A stretch of 64,000 nt of DNA from Mariannaea sp. PMI_226. Taxonomy: Eukaryota; Ascomycota; Sordariomycetes; Hypocreales; Nectriaceae. The stretch spans positions 124,001 to 188,000 of the forward strand of contig JANFOG010000007.1 of NCBI GenBank assembly GCA_024336345.1. The letters run 5' to 3'. The notes beneath the pieces are model-generated. The model had not been told where the DNA came from. It did no database searches and saw only the letters and a program-made list of their open reading frames with translations. Numbering within the stretch: position 1 is the first letter of the stretch; every line of letters starts with the position of its first letter. Shown one piece after another: positions 1 to 11,447 of this stretch. Made by a program: the position numbers and the translations under genes.

Positions 1-2
1 GA

Positions 3-230
3 CAATGTGGAACGGAGTTTCGAGTCTTTGCAAGATGTCAGCCAGACGTGCACGAAATGAAGAGACGTGTTTTCGGTCTCTGGTTAAAAGGGCTGGACTT
101 GGACGAGATCGGTAGAATGATGGTACAGGAGTCATGTTGTATGTGTCATTTTAGTTTTAGTGTGACTATATGTGACAAGTATACGAAAAAAAAAAAACCA
201 GGGGGCGTTTCGAATGCGGTATTGTCGTGA
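3..230 (+). CDS. possible 3' end of a gene cut by the left window edge
   Basis: A reading frame is open from base 3 to a stop at 230. Its first part (about 50 codons, to around base 150) looks protein-like, with GLWLKGLDLDEIGRM in its middle; the tail becomes low complexity at an A-rich run. A second frame from base 1 ends at a TGA at 58-60 and could equally be the true terminus. I recognise no family. If real, the gene would run toward RPN12 and converge with it. The call rests only on an open frame at the edge, so it is weak. Confidence 0.2.
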   Translation, partial: QCGTEFRVFARCQPDVHEMKRRVFGLWLKGLDLDEIGRMMVQESCCMCHFSFSVTICDKYTKKKKPGGVSNAVLS

Positions 231-419
231 TTTCCTTTTAGTTCATTTGACTATTTGGGTGATTTGTGCCTTTTTCAAGTTACGAAGCTATGTAATTTGG
301 ATTAGTCGTACAAGTGTGATATCGAATCCATCTTCATCTATCTGATCCTTCCTCTCTCTCGCCGCCTGTAACTTGTGTATCGTAAAACTCGATTTAAGAG
401 ATCGTGTCATGTCTAGCTC

Positions 420-1299
420 CTACACAATCGTTTCCAACTCACGGGCATAGCCCAGAGTATTCTCTATCACCATCTGGCTGACATCCTTAGCCTGAGCACC
501 GCTTTCAGCAGTATCGGTGGTATCAGGGAAGAATATCTGGCCATCACGAACGATCCAGCCACGGTGACGGGCGAAGGAAATGACGTCGCCCTCAGAATCG
601 AGGAAAAGAAGGGACTTTGTAGAGCTAATGGGTAGGCTAGGGTATGCGCGCTCGCTGCTGCTAGCGATTTCAGAGCGAATTTGGTTCTTCAGAATCTAAG
701 AGGAACATGATTAGTAACCGATAAGAGTTCGAGGGTTGATATATGTGGACTTGGTGTACCTCGGAAAAGACGCTGTACTCATCACAGGGGACCTCGCTGC
801 TCTTCATAGCCTTCCACACTCGATCGTAGCTTCCTTCCATCAACCACCTCTCTAGACGGATAGGGTAGCCTAGATAGCGATCGCCCTCCACATCGACATC
901 ACCGCCTTCCCGGTTGGCCAAGCTCTCAAGCTCAGTATGAAACTCGGCGTAGAGACCCTGGGTGAGGAGTAACAGCAAACTCAGACCAGTGACCTTGTTG
1001 CGCTCGGAGATGTTGGGGCGTAGGACATTGGAGGGCAGTTCATAGAAGGGCTGGAGCTGTTGGACGTAACGTGTGAAATCGGGGGGGTTACGGGCGCGAA
1101 TGGCGAAGAGAGCACCCTGCTCGTAGGTCTCGCGAGCAAGTGGAAGGATGTGAGCGGGTGTATTGGGGCCTGGGGTGAGGGCCTTGAGCTGAAGGAGGGC
1201 GAGCTTAGCCTTGGAGAGGAGCTTGTTGGCCTCGGAGTAGCTCATGGAGGGGGAGTGCTTGAGCTGAGCGACGATTTGAGCCAGGTTGCGGTCAGCCAT
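420..1299 (-). CDS. RPN12: 26S proteasome regulatory subunit RPN12 (PSMD8)
   Basis: Non-ATPase lid subunit of the 19S regulatory particle, which takes part in recognition and breakdown of ubiquitinated proteins in nucleus and cytosol. Two exons: 1299..760 and 695..420, with a 64-bp intron (696..759) that has a GTACAC donor and a CTCTTAG acceptor. The spliced product is 271 aa, close to the usual fungal length. Exon 1 holds the helical repeats (FYELPSNVLRP, TGLSLLLLLTQGLYAEFHTEL, EGSYDRVWKAM). The splice joins VFSE to ILKNQIRSEIASS, entering the PCI domain, and the protein ends in DGQIFFP plus a short acidic tail, as I know the family. The ATG at 1299 is chosen because the open frame further upstream has no ATG. 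Recognition is by family sequence; confidence is high. Confidence 0.93.
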
Positions 1300-4260
1300 G
1301 ATGGATGATGTGGTCGATGTCAACAGTGTTGTCGTATTGTGTAAGGTATCTATGACTTTATAAGGGGAGATTTTCAAGAGTTTTGGTCGAAATAGAGGCG
1401 AATTGATGGAGTCGTGATTGAATCGTTGATTATCCGGACTGCTGATAGGTATCACTGAGCTGGTTGAAGCTTCACCAGGCTACGACGGGTGACGCGAGGC
1501 CACGGACCCCGGCAACCAGTTGCCGCATTGGAGAATAGTCGGATATTAGAAATTCCGGTTACGTATTAGGTAATCAAAGTCAAACAAGACATTACTCTCA
1601 AGTAAGAGCCACCAACCTTTGGTGATAATTATATTTATTTATATATCCCAACTGAGGAAAAAAAAAATTACCCTCATTAGTACCTAAATATCAATGTTAT
1701 GGGATAGCCATTTCCTCAATGGCTGAAAATATTCCTGCGGTATTTAATTACGAGCCTATCCAGACCATCCATGTGGTGACGATGAGCAGACGGTCATGAA
1801 ATTGCAGCCAACCGAACTGCCTTCAGTTGGTGGCGTCAGGTACCTGAAGCTGAAGAGCAATCCATTTAGGAAACATATGGTACCAAAAGGTGGAGTTGGA
1901 TGCAGATATGTTACTAGGATCCTCAGTTGACAGTGTGAGGGTGAGGCTTTACAAACCTGCAAGTATATCACGATGTTGGGCAGACACGGAATCAGCCTTG
2001 TGAGTGCGCGCGGAATCCTAAGTACCTCGCCTAGCACGCGGCACAGTAAAGCTTGTAATTGCTTAGTACAAGGCTTTCAGAACTTTTGAAGAAACATAAG
2101 CATTTCAGGAACCAGGGAAATTATGAAGCATATCTTACGAATTACTTCGGATCCAATCCTGCATTCAGTGCAACCGGAACAAACTTACAGAGACGTGGCT
2201 TATGGCTGTTCAACCATGGATATTTCCTATGTAGGTATCCTTAGATTTTGTCGTGTTGCTGGCAGATTGTACCAATCATTCAACCCCAGTGAGTGCGGCT
2301 GAGCGAAGGCTAAGTCTAGAACATTATTGCTCCTTGCAAAAGGACAGAGAGTGAAGGGGACCCTAGTACACGCAGCTGAAAATAGATGCTGGGAACGTGG
2401 CTTAGCGGCGCACGAACCACACGACGGTCGCAGCGGGTGGGTAAGAATATTAGACGACTGCCGGACAACCCAAATGAGACAACATCAAGCATACAGACAA
2501 GACCAGAAGTTGGAGTAAGAGAGGAAGTCGGGTTTGGTGGGAATACTAAATGTCAGACACAGTAAGAAGTTTGGAATGTTTCATAGCATACGTAATAGTA
2601 CTGAAGTTACCTACATAACCCTTCTGAATTAATGGATAGATGCACATGTTGCCCGGCTTGCCTAGACTGGTGAAGGTGGTGGGCTTTTTCATCCCAACCA
2701 GATGACGGCAGGACTAGTCCGTAACCAACCAAATCTGTAACTATGTCGTTGACGCTCTTACTGACGACATAGGACAGCCAAATACGTATGAGATAGCTGT
2801 GCAGCGCAACTAATAATCTCTCAGAGGATGGAACTGGTGACGAATTGAGATTAGTCCTTTGGCGAGCAAACGCAGTGCGTGCAAAACTGATTTTCGGGGG
2901 ATCTCAGGAAGTAAGCAGCTTAGACACTTGATGGGCACCCGGCAAAGAACTGCCTTGTGACGTTCTTAGTTGAATTCATTTCACCACATTGCATGCTCTT
3001 TTAACAGGGATAGTTGATTGTCAACCCAGCAAGTGTGCCCACCAAGCTGAGAGTCAGCTGAAGTTCCTACGAGCTTTGCCGCAAGGATGAGCAAGCAATT
3101 TGTAAGAGACGCAGGTACCTGATTGTTCAGTCATCAAGTTACATGTTTCACAGGAGATATAACGGCTCACTGTGCCACCAGGAGAAAATGAAATCGGGTC
3201 GAACATTCCCTCGTGCCTAAATGTTTCAGTTTGTTTAAGACAGTGGCGTTGCTACTGGACTGTCCGGTTCACAAGGAAATTGAGACTTCCACCTTTTAAC
3301 ACCTGCCCACAAAGGACAGTGATGGACACTCTCCTACTTCAAGTTCTTCTTTCTACCCTAGGGACCTCTCTCTGCTTTTACCTTGCTTCACCACCTGTCT
3401 GACTGAAAGCACCAACTGAATTGCCAACTACGGTGCCCTACCTCTTCATCCAAAAAGATCTTTTTGATTCAAGGATAATAAATATCCGAGATCAACATTC
3501 AAGCGGACTCGCCATCGATTTTCTAACCTGCCGAGTATGACGTCTGGCCACTGGCTGCCACGAAACCTCCTCTTGAGTGTTCGACCATCCATCCAAAAGC
3601 TCTCTGTCGCCTCTTTATCGACTATTTCCTAAACCCAAACATCTTCAAATCTACCAATTTTTTTTCTCTTCCAATTAATCACCCACACGTTTCAAGGCGC
3701 GACTCGGTTCTCCAGAGTTTATTGGCAATAAGATTGAAACACAACTATTTCGACTACATGGAAGCTTTTTGCACACCAGCTTCGAAAGCGTCGATTTACC
3801 CCACACACTTCGAGTGTAGGCACACTTGTTTTGGACCTTTAGATCGGAGCAACCCCACCCACCCGCCGCAACTGGCGCCCTACCTCCTACGTACGTAGGT
3901 ACTCCATACAGGGTTCTGCTTTCAGAGCATTACGGCTCCATCTGATTCCCTTCACATTTGAGGCCTAGTTTTGTACCCGGTGCAATCCAGCTCGGCTGTA
4001 AGCCTTCTTGAATTCCGCCTGGCGAATATATACATAACCATCTCCATCCCAACCTTCCTTACCCTGATAAAGCATCTCCTACCCTCAGCGACCTTTTGCT
4101 CCTCTTTTACGCTCCTCCGCCACCAACTCCGCCCTGCGACTGCTTCCAGTGCTGCATTCCGGACATCCGCCGGCCCAAGCTTTCAACGCCCCTCGACCTC
4201 AGCCCCTCCAACACCACTACAACACTCCACTCAGGCTCACTCGATTTCCCGGCCGCCATC
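1300..4260. other. intergenic region, upstream of RPN12
   Basis: About 3 kb without a credible gene. It holds the RPN12 promoter (nearest the gene) and, from about 3.5 kb on, pyrimidine-rich sequence that looks like a promoter and leader for the plus-strand gene to the right. Short open frames here lack family likeness and codon bias. There is an AT-rich patch at about 1625-1750. I see no tRNA, transposon or long repeat. Confidence 0.6.
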
Positions 4261-4336
4261 ATGGCGAGCTACAAGAAGTACGCACAGCTCGGAAAGGGGC
4301 CCGCCGTTGACTCAGCAGCCAACAGGAATTCGTCAT
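4261..4336 (+). other. candidate upstream coding exon of the Sel1 gene
   Basis: An ATG in a good context (GCCATCATGG) opens 25 codons (MASYKKYAQLGKGPAVDSAA and onward) and runs into a clean GTAAGC donor at 4337. It follows a CT-rich leader. If joined to the strong acceptor TTTCTGACAG ending at 5948, the frame is kept and enters the Sel1 protein through YNTPSNDM just before its ATG at 5969. That would need a 1.6-kb intron, which is long for this window. It could instead be the first exon of a transcript ending elsewhere, or chance. Confidence 0.35.
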
Positions 4337-5968
4337 GTAAGCAAGCCCCCGTGTGCCCGTCCTAATCTCATCCCAGTCAGCTTTGTACCCTTCTTCCCAT
4401 GAGCCCCTCCTTGGAGAGCTGATCTGCAGAAGCGATTTCCTGGCGCATCTGCTGGTTGGTTGTCAACTTTGGCCTCCTGGCAACATCTGTGCGTGCGTGC
4501 GTGCTTGCTTCTTCGTGGCCAACCCATTTATGTGCGGAATACTGGCCAGCGTTTGAAATTCCAGCGCCCCAATTTAATAAAAGGAATATTGCCATGCAGA
4601 CGGGATGCGGGATATTGCAGGTTACATGGTGACAGCGTTTCAGAGGAAGAAACCCCAGAGAGATTACCTGATCCCAGCTGAATGCGAGGTTGTGATCGAT
4701 GCAATGGGCCACTACCCTCAACATCAATACGGCAACGGAGCACCCCTGATTACAATATCAAGAGCCAATTCTCAGCCACAAAGAGACACGCAATGCTCAC
4801 TTCTCAAGGACATCCTGATTCCATATGGATTCCCACGGATGGATAGGAGAGCGACGCTCTGTCCCCCTGTTTTTTAGTGGGCTTTTCGGCGCCCAACGTC
4901 CGAGCCACAGCCTTCCAGAATTCAAATCCAATGGATTGGAGCAACAAGCATCTAGTGCTGGTTTAGCTGGCCTCCCACCACTAAGCTTGACATTCAATCG
5001 CCTACCAATGCAGGAGGCGACTCTCGGCAGCGATGTTACCACCAGGGCATATGCATATTCCACACAGCATGCTACAACAGCAGACTTGCACAAATAGCAG
5101 ACCTACAGTTTTCAGAGAGTACTTTCTGGCTCCGAACCGGCTGATTAGTGGGCATCGACCGTTATTCCTCTGGCACTGCCTCATGTCCCCCAGCATGACC
5201 AACAAGCCAGCAGGCAACCTGCCTAGACTGGTTGCTCCTCTTGTCATACTTACACGTATTGATCCCCGCGGAGCCATTTGATGAAAATTTATCCAATTTT
5301 GTTTTGTTCTTTTTTGCACGATAGTCTTGGCCAGCTCTCCAGCTCGTATGCCACGGCCGCCAACGTGCTCGTCTCGCATCGCATCGCACAACCGCCCCAG
5401 CAAAAATTGGTGCCTGGCCGTGGAATGGCCCTTGCGTGCCCGAACATCCCTGAAGCGTACACCTGCTAGCTGCAAGTCCCATTCCCGGCGACCACCTGGA
5501 TCCCGTCAATCAGTCTCTGGTTGGGTTTCTCACATCGCCTGCGATTGAAGATACCCCGCGCTGCTCCCCTTCCTCTTTCTCTGTCTCAATACCTTCTACC
5601 TCTCGGGCTGGTTCTAAGCCCCACCATCAGGTCTGGTCCTCTTCCTTTGATCTGTCTTAGTTTCTCCCTCAAATGTCACTACCACCCATCGACTGCTACC
5701 GCGGGTCGCCACCAATCAATCATTGAAGCAAGCAAGCACACATTTGCACGCGCACGCAACTCCCCGAAAACCAGCTCGCCGGCCAGCTTTGATTCCAAGG
5801 AGGGGTGCGCCGCCGCTTCTGCTGCAGCAGCACACTCGGCCACCACGCCAGTCAGCGCTCATCTCCCGAGTATCAAGCAGCTCGGGCCTATTCGCCGCGT
5901 ATTACTTTTCCGCATCTCCTTGCTGACATCTCACTTCGTTTCTGACAGACAATACCCCGTCCAACGAC
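4337..5968. other. non-coding leader region or long 5' intron of the Sel1 gene
   Basis: No credible protein-coding gene. The stretch from about 5520 to 5950 is strongly pyrimidine-rich on the plus strand, as is common just before fungal start codons, and ends in a consensus acceptor (CTGAC branch-like motif, then TTTCTGACAG at 5948) 20 bases before the ATG. This suggests a 5' UTR intron or a coding intron. Open frames of up to 257 codons in this stretch are low-complexity Ser/Pro/Leu translations of the CT tract. Confidence 0.5.
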
Positions 5969-8900
5969 ATGGCTCCCCCACAGCTAGGCGCTACCTTCGT
6001 ACCCGGAGGGTTCGACGACTATTATATGCCAGAGGTTGTCGCTCCAGCTCCCCAAAGGTACGCTCTTCTTATTCTCCCGTCAAGTTTGTCGCCATTTTGT
6101 CTTGTTTTTGTCTTGTCCCGTTTTCGTGGTCTCATTCACGCCCCATTTCCCGTGCTCCCGCACTCCCGCACACCCAGATCCCTGACTCTTTTTCTGCTCC
6201 CTTTCTGGCTTTCCTCTTGACCCAGCCCAATCTGGTCCCAACGGTGAAAAGGTGGGGCGGGCTGACAATTCTTTGTTTCTTGTATCTAGGGTAACCCCTC
6301 AAGTCCCCCAAAACATGCAGGATGGCCTCCAGCGAATGGAGCTGGAAGCTATTTCTGTAGAGCCCCGATCCGACGCCGAGCGAGGTCCGCGTCACGGCCG
6401 TGAGCCTTCCCTTTCGACTTACATCAACCCTCGCGGTGACGATCCGCCTCGGCCGCCGAAGGGTGTTGCCGCTGTTTCGGACGACGATATTAGAGCATAC
6501 CAGTCAACGAGCGACGGCAGGTCAGATCGTCTCGACACGATGAGCTGGGACGCCCCCTCGTTCTCACCCTTCCCCAAGGTTAAGGGCGATAACGTCCCAC
6601 CAACTGACGAAGAGAAAGAAGAGATTCTCTGGAATGCCCGCAAACACGTCCTCCACTCTCAAAATGTTTCCATGCAAATCACTTGGGCCCGTGACGTCCT
6701 CACTTGGGCAGAAATCTCACAGGACGCCATCACCCGAGATTATGTCGACAAACCCCGCCCCGCCACCCCGAGAATTGAGCATGAACTTCGCCTTGATGCT
6801 ATCAACATTATCTCCTACCTCGCCCAACAGGAACACCCCGAAGCTCTCTACATGCGCTCCAAGTGGCTCGAGTTTGGGAAGTTTGGCAACCGCGTTGACA
6901 AGAGGGAAGCGTATCTCGGTTACAAGCGTGCTTCTGAGCTTGGTCATGGCCGGTCTGAATACAGAATGGGTATGTTGTACGAGCAATCCAACGACATGTC
7001 CAAGGCCAAGGAGCATTACTACCGTGGCCTTAGCCTCAAAGACTCCGCCTCGTTGTACCGCATGGGCATGATGAGTCTTTTAGGCCAACATGGCGAGTCT
7101 AAGGACTACCAAACCGGCCTCGACCGGATTCAAAATGCCGCCGATAGCTCTGATGAAGATGCGCCACAGGGTGCCTACGTATACGGCATGCTTATTGGTC
7201 GCGACCTCCCCGACATCACGATTCCTGAGGGTCTTTTACCCAACAATCCAATGACGGCGAAGATGTATATTGAGAAGGCCGCATATCTAGGCTTCGCTAA
7301 GGCCCAGCTTAAAATGGGACAAGCTTATGAACTTTGCCAGTTCGATTGTGATTTCAATCCATCTTATTCCTTGCATTATTATGGCCTGGCTGCCCAGCAA
7401 GGTCTTCCAGAAGCTGCCCTGGGTGTCAGTCGATGGTTCCTTTTTGGATACGAGGGCGTGTTCAAAAAGAATGAGGCTTTGGCCTTCAAATATGCCCAAG
7501 AAGCTGCGATCGCCAAACTACCCACCGGAGAATTTGCTATGGGTTACTACCATGAAATTGGTATTCATGTTGACAAGAATCTCAACGAGGCACGGAAGTG
7601 GTACCAAATCGCTGCTGATCACGGAAACAAGGATGCTGTCGGCCGTCTTGACTCCTTGAACGAAGACAAGTCCCTGTCCAAGGCTGACCATGAGTCTACG
7701 ACGTTGACACGGATTAAGTCACAACACGGATCTCAAAGAGGCGCTAGACCCGACCGCTTCAAGCAACCTCAGCAAATGCCCACTTTGAACGAGAACAGTG
7801 CACCTGGATCACCGACCTCTGAAATCCCTCCTCCAGTTCCAGGCCAGCCCACCGGAATCTCGCCCCGTGTCACTCCCAACCCTTCCCCAGGGCTGCAGCC
7901 CACTCTTGTCTCAGAGCATGTCCAATTCCCCGACCCATCACGGGCCTCATTTGTCGTTCCCGCCGGGGATCGGCCTCCAGCTTTTAATGTGCGACTCGAT
8001 TCTCACCCAGGCCAGACAACAAGGCCCTTATCAGTAGCTCCATATCCGGAAGACGACAAACCACAACAGCTCCCTTTCCGTTCCAAGTCTACAGCACCTT
8101 ACCCAGAGGATGACGTGCAAGCGCAAAGAGGTCCTCAGTTCAATAATGCTCGTTTAGGTCAGGGACCACCTGCTGATCGACCTTCGAGCGCCTTTGGCAT
8201 TAAGCCGCAGACTGCTGGCCCGCGGCCCATGCCCACCTCACAGTCCATGGGTAACCTTCACCCTGCTGCCCAAGGTCGCCCTGATCCCCGCCCCGACCCG
8301 CGCAATAGAGCTGCCTCTGCTGGCGGTTGGGGCCCCCCTGGCGGACTCGGAGGCCCAGGTCCAGGAGGTCCTGTTGGTGGACCTGGGCGCCCTTATCCTG
8401 AAGAAGATGCGTATGGGCGAGGTGGCGGTGGTGGCGCCCCCTACCCTAGTGGTGGCCCCTCTGGTAATCGGCTCCAGAAGCCACCTCCCGGTAATCAACC
8501 GCCGCCCCTTGGCAATCAAGGTCCTCCGGGAAATCAGGGCCCTCCTCCTATTCGAGACCCAAACTATGAACGCTTCTCACGGGTGCCTGGTGCCGCAGGT
8601 CGCCCAGACCGGCTGGCCTCTGCTCCCCAGGGCCACCCGGGACCGCCGCCACAACAGTCTCCTCCTGCACACGGGGCACCATATGGACCACCAGGAGGGC
8701 TTGGAGGGCCTGGAGGGCCTCCTCGTGCTCCCAGTGCGCAGCCACGACCTGGATTGGCTGTGGCACAGGGAGGGCCTGGACGAGCGGGCAGCGCACCTCC
8801 GGCTCAAACCCAACGCCCTGAGAGCAGGCCTAGCCCAGCTCCCAGTGCTGCTACCGCGCCACCAAAGGCAGGCAAGGGCCCGGCTACCTTTGAGGACATG

Positions 8901-8998
8901 GGCATTCCCCAGGGCAAGCACGAGGGCGACTGCGTAAGTTACACTGTCATTATTTACAGAAGCTTCACTAACATGTAAAATCATAGGTCGTCATGTAA
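5969..8998 (+). CDS. Sel1-repeat chitin synthase activator (Skt5/Chs4-like), prenylated
   Basis: Likely regulator that recruits or activates a chitin synthase at the plasma membrane, by likeness to yeast Skt5/Chs4. Three exons: 5969..6057, 6290..8933 and 8987..8998; 914 aa. Residues about 210-480 hold a run of Sel1 repeats (for example EYRMGMLYEQSNDMSKAKEH and FAMGYYHEIGIHVDKNLNEA). The rest, to the C-terminus, is a disordered Pro/Gly/Gln-rich tail with three PYPE(D/E)D motifs. The last exon is only 12 nt and gives VVM-stop after GDC, making a C-terminal CVVM, a farnesylation-type CaaX box; yeast Chs4 also ends in a CaaX box. Reading through the last intron (53 bp, branch CACTAAC) would lose it. 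The start at 5969 is the first ATG after a strong acceptor; an upstream exon at 4261 might extend the N-terminus. Confidence 0.88.
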
Positions 8999-11447
8999 GC
9001 AAGCTATATGGACGATTACGAGAGCAAGTGGCAAGCAATGCTGAACATTTCTTGATGTGAGTGATGGAACCTGACGATATGGGGAGGGTGAACTTTGTTG
9101 CAGGCGATGTTTGGAGAGAAGGCATTTCGTGGAGTCAAGCCGCAGAGGGATTGCATTTTGTGTTGGACTTGAATGGGACTTTCCACTGGGGTGGATAGGG
9201 AATTTTTGGCTGCCAAAGGATTTACATATTGGAGGCATCGAGTTGTACCTTGTACGATGCTCTTCAATGAAAACAAAAAATGAGTACATTGGGCATGCCA
9301 TCGAATTTTGATAGGCTGTGGGATATGACTTTTACTTTGAGTGTACTTAAGAATTTTTATGATGTTCCCTATGACAACGAACGGGGACTTGGGTTCATTG
9401 CAGAATATAGACAAGGCAGGAGTATTATCGAAGGGCGTTATTTTATAACTATGCTGCAGCTGTTAATACTTGGAACTGAACAGACATTTGGATAATCAAC
9501 TTTAACCCGCATGCCGAGAAATGGCCTGGTAATTGTGCTGTTGTCCTTTTCAGCAAGCCATTTAAGTTGTAACCGCCGAGAAGTGTCGAGGCTTCCTGTT
9601 CAGCCGTTGGGGTACTGTCGATACCCAAAGCCGCACGTTGTGCCTTTGACCATATGGATACAGGCACTGGATCTTGATAGGTTGCCCTCGTGTGTCTTAT
9701 TCTGGCGAGGCAGCCTATTCCTAATATTGGTTTCGCGTGTTCGCGTTTGTACAGTTGAGTATGCTGTTGGTTGTGCTGTTGTTGGTCAGGTAGGACTAGG
9801 CAAGGCGGTCTCCACACCTGGTACAATTGTCTGCCTTTACGGAGCTGGTTCGCAAGTTCTGTTGTACGATTTGACGTCTTTTGTCTTATTGAAGAGTCTA
9901 CTTGGGGTTTTACTAAATTGTAATGCTGCTGAGGGTGGTTTTGGGTGGTCCTGTCACTTGAATATACGCAGCCGCTTCCTAGTAGCCTAGCTCTCAGTGG
10001 GGGGGGGGGGGGGGGGGGGGCGGGGGGTCCAGCATCTAGGGATGACCTTAGTAGGCCGCTTTGAAAAGCCTTGCTTATTGAGCATTCAGTATCTTTCATA
10101 ATTGGCTTACATTAGTTCATGGCCATGCATGGGGGCAAGAAATGTCGTGAATGCCCAAAGGAGGCATCTTGGGCAACGCACGTGCTGCATAATGTACGAG
10201 AGCTCCAGGGAAATTTTGGGAGGGGGGGTATCGGTCTCTATATTTTCACTGTTTTGTTTCCAATTATTCACTCGCCACCTGAAGATGGTTCTCCACACAA
10301 TGCGGTTGATGCCGTATGAAAATGTGATAATAAATTCTTGTCTTCATGGCTTGTTGTTAGATCTATTCCTCGACATATTCCTCGCGCTGCGCCATGCATG
10401 CGGGAGGCCGGTCAGCGAGGCCCTCTGACCCCCCTTTGGCAGGATTCTGGGTAGGCAACAACCATGATGGCGACGTTTGTTTTTGGTGGACGGTCTACGA
10501 GTTTCAGGAAATGCGCAACTGAGAAAAGTGTATGATCCTGAGATCCATGGGCGCTTATGTTGGTGCTCCGAGGTAGTTGTTGGTGGCTTATACATCGGAG
10601 TCGCTAGTCGTTTTGACAAACGGCGAACTACGTCGTTGCCCCCTGTCCACCCTGCTTTTCATCTTCCTCACCTATGGTAAAGAGTAGAAGGGAAGGCTCG
10701 TTTACGACGCCTTCTCCCTGCAAATATGGGTTAGCATGCTTCAAACAGCCTCGGTGCATGAAATAGAAAAACTCTTCAAGGTAGATTGGTATGTATGTGT
10801 GTATGTATGTACCCGTACGGCGGTGTACGAGGCGGTCTTGGTGTACCTTGCCTTGCTTTGGGGGGTTGTTCCAAATGCGAAGCCAAACGCCCATCGGCTG
10901 GGCGCCAGGAGGCGATTAAAATGAAGCAAACGCTGCCGTTTGTTTGCACTTGTTTATCTGATATCATTTGTTTCCATCTTCTTCTTTTTCTTTATTTCTC
11001 CCTTCTTCCTCACCCGAATGTTTCTGCTTTCGCTACCTGCTACTTTTATCTGCCTTCACAGCGTTTCCTGCCTATCACCAACTCTGCGCTGAGCTTTATT
11101 GTGCTTCCAATACCGAGGCTGTAGGGGCCATTCTGTTTTCGTTTTCATTTTTTTTTGAGGCCTGTGTCTCCGCCACTTCAGCAGGGGAGACGCCTTTCTT
11201 GAGTTGTTCTACTGTCTGGCATCGACAGTTCTGAAAAGGACCTCGCTTCTGGAGCCAACATCTACCCTGCATCACATCTTGACAGCTTGGTCTCCGGTGG
11301 CCGTGTAGAGATTCCTAGTTCTCTTATTTCTTTGTGTTACTGAGACTTGTTATTTTGTGTTAATGCCCTTCCTTGTCCTTTTCTTTCCTGTCGCAACTTG
11401 ATCCTGCTCCTACCCGTTTATTTGGTTCTCCTGCATCAACAGGCAGC
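8999..11447. other. intergenic region with a long G run
   Basis: About 2.4 kb between the Sel1 gene and the start of the giant gene, both on the plus strand. The left part is the 3' flank of the Sel1 gene; the part from about 10960 to 11440 is CT-rich and fits a promoter and leader for the giant gene. Long open frames around the G run (9449-10099 minus, 9511-9990 plus) look accidental. No RNA gene seen. Confidence 0.55.
9999..10027 (+). repeat. homopolymer G run (22 G, one C, 6 G)
   Basis: Twenty-two consecutive G bases at 9999-10020, then one C and six more G. It is by far the longest G run in the window. It could form a G-quadruplex on the plus strand, and its length could also be a sequencing or assembly artefact, since such runs are hard to read. 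Confidence 0.9.

Noticed and set aside
1605..1613. PACE-like element (GGTGGCTCT on the minus strand) upstream of RPN12
   Set aside because: It differs at two positions from the proteasome control element GGTGGCAAA, so it is too weak to call.
5521..6294. 257-codon plus-strand frame before the Sel1 gene
   Set aside because: It is a Ser/Pro/Leu translation of the CT-rich leader and overlaps the first exon and intron of the Sel1 gene in another frame.
9449..10099. Minus-strand open frame of 216 codons
   Set aside because: It translates the G run into polyproline, has no family likeness, and faces another long chance frame on the plus strand.
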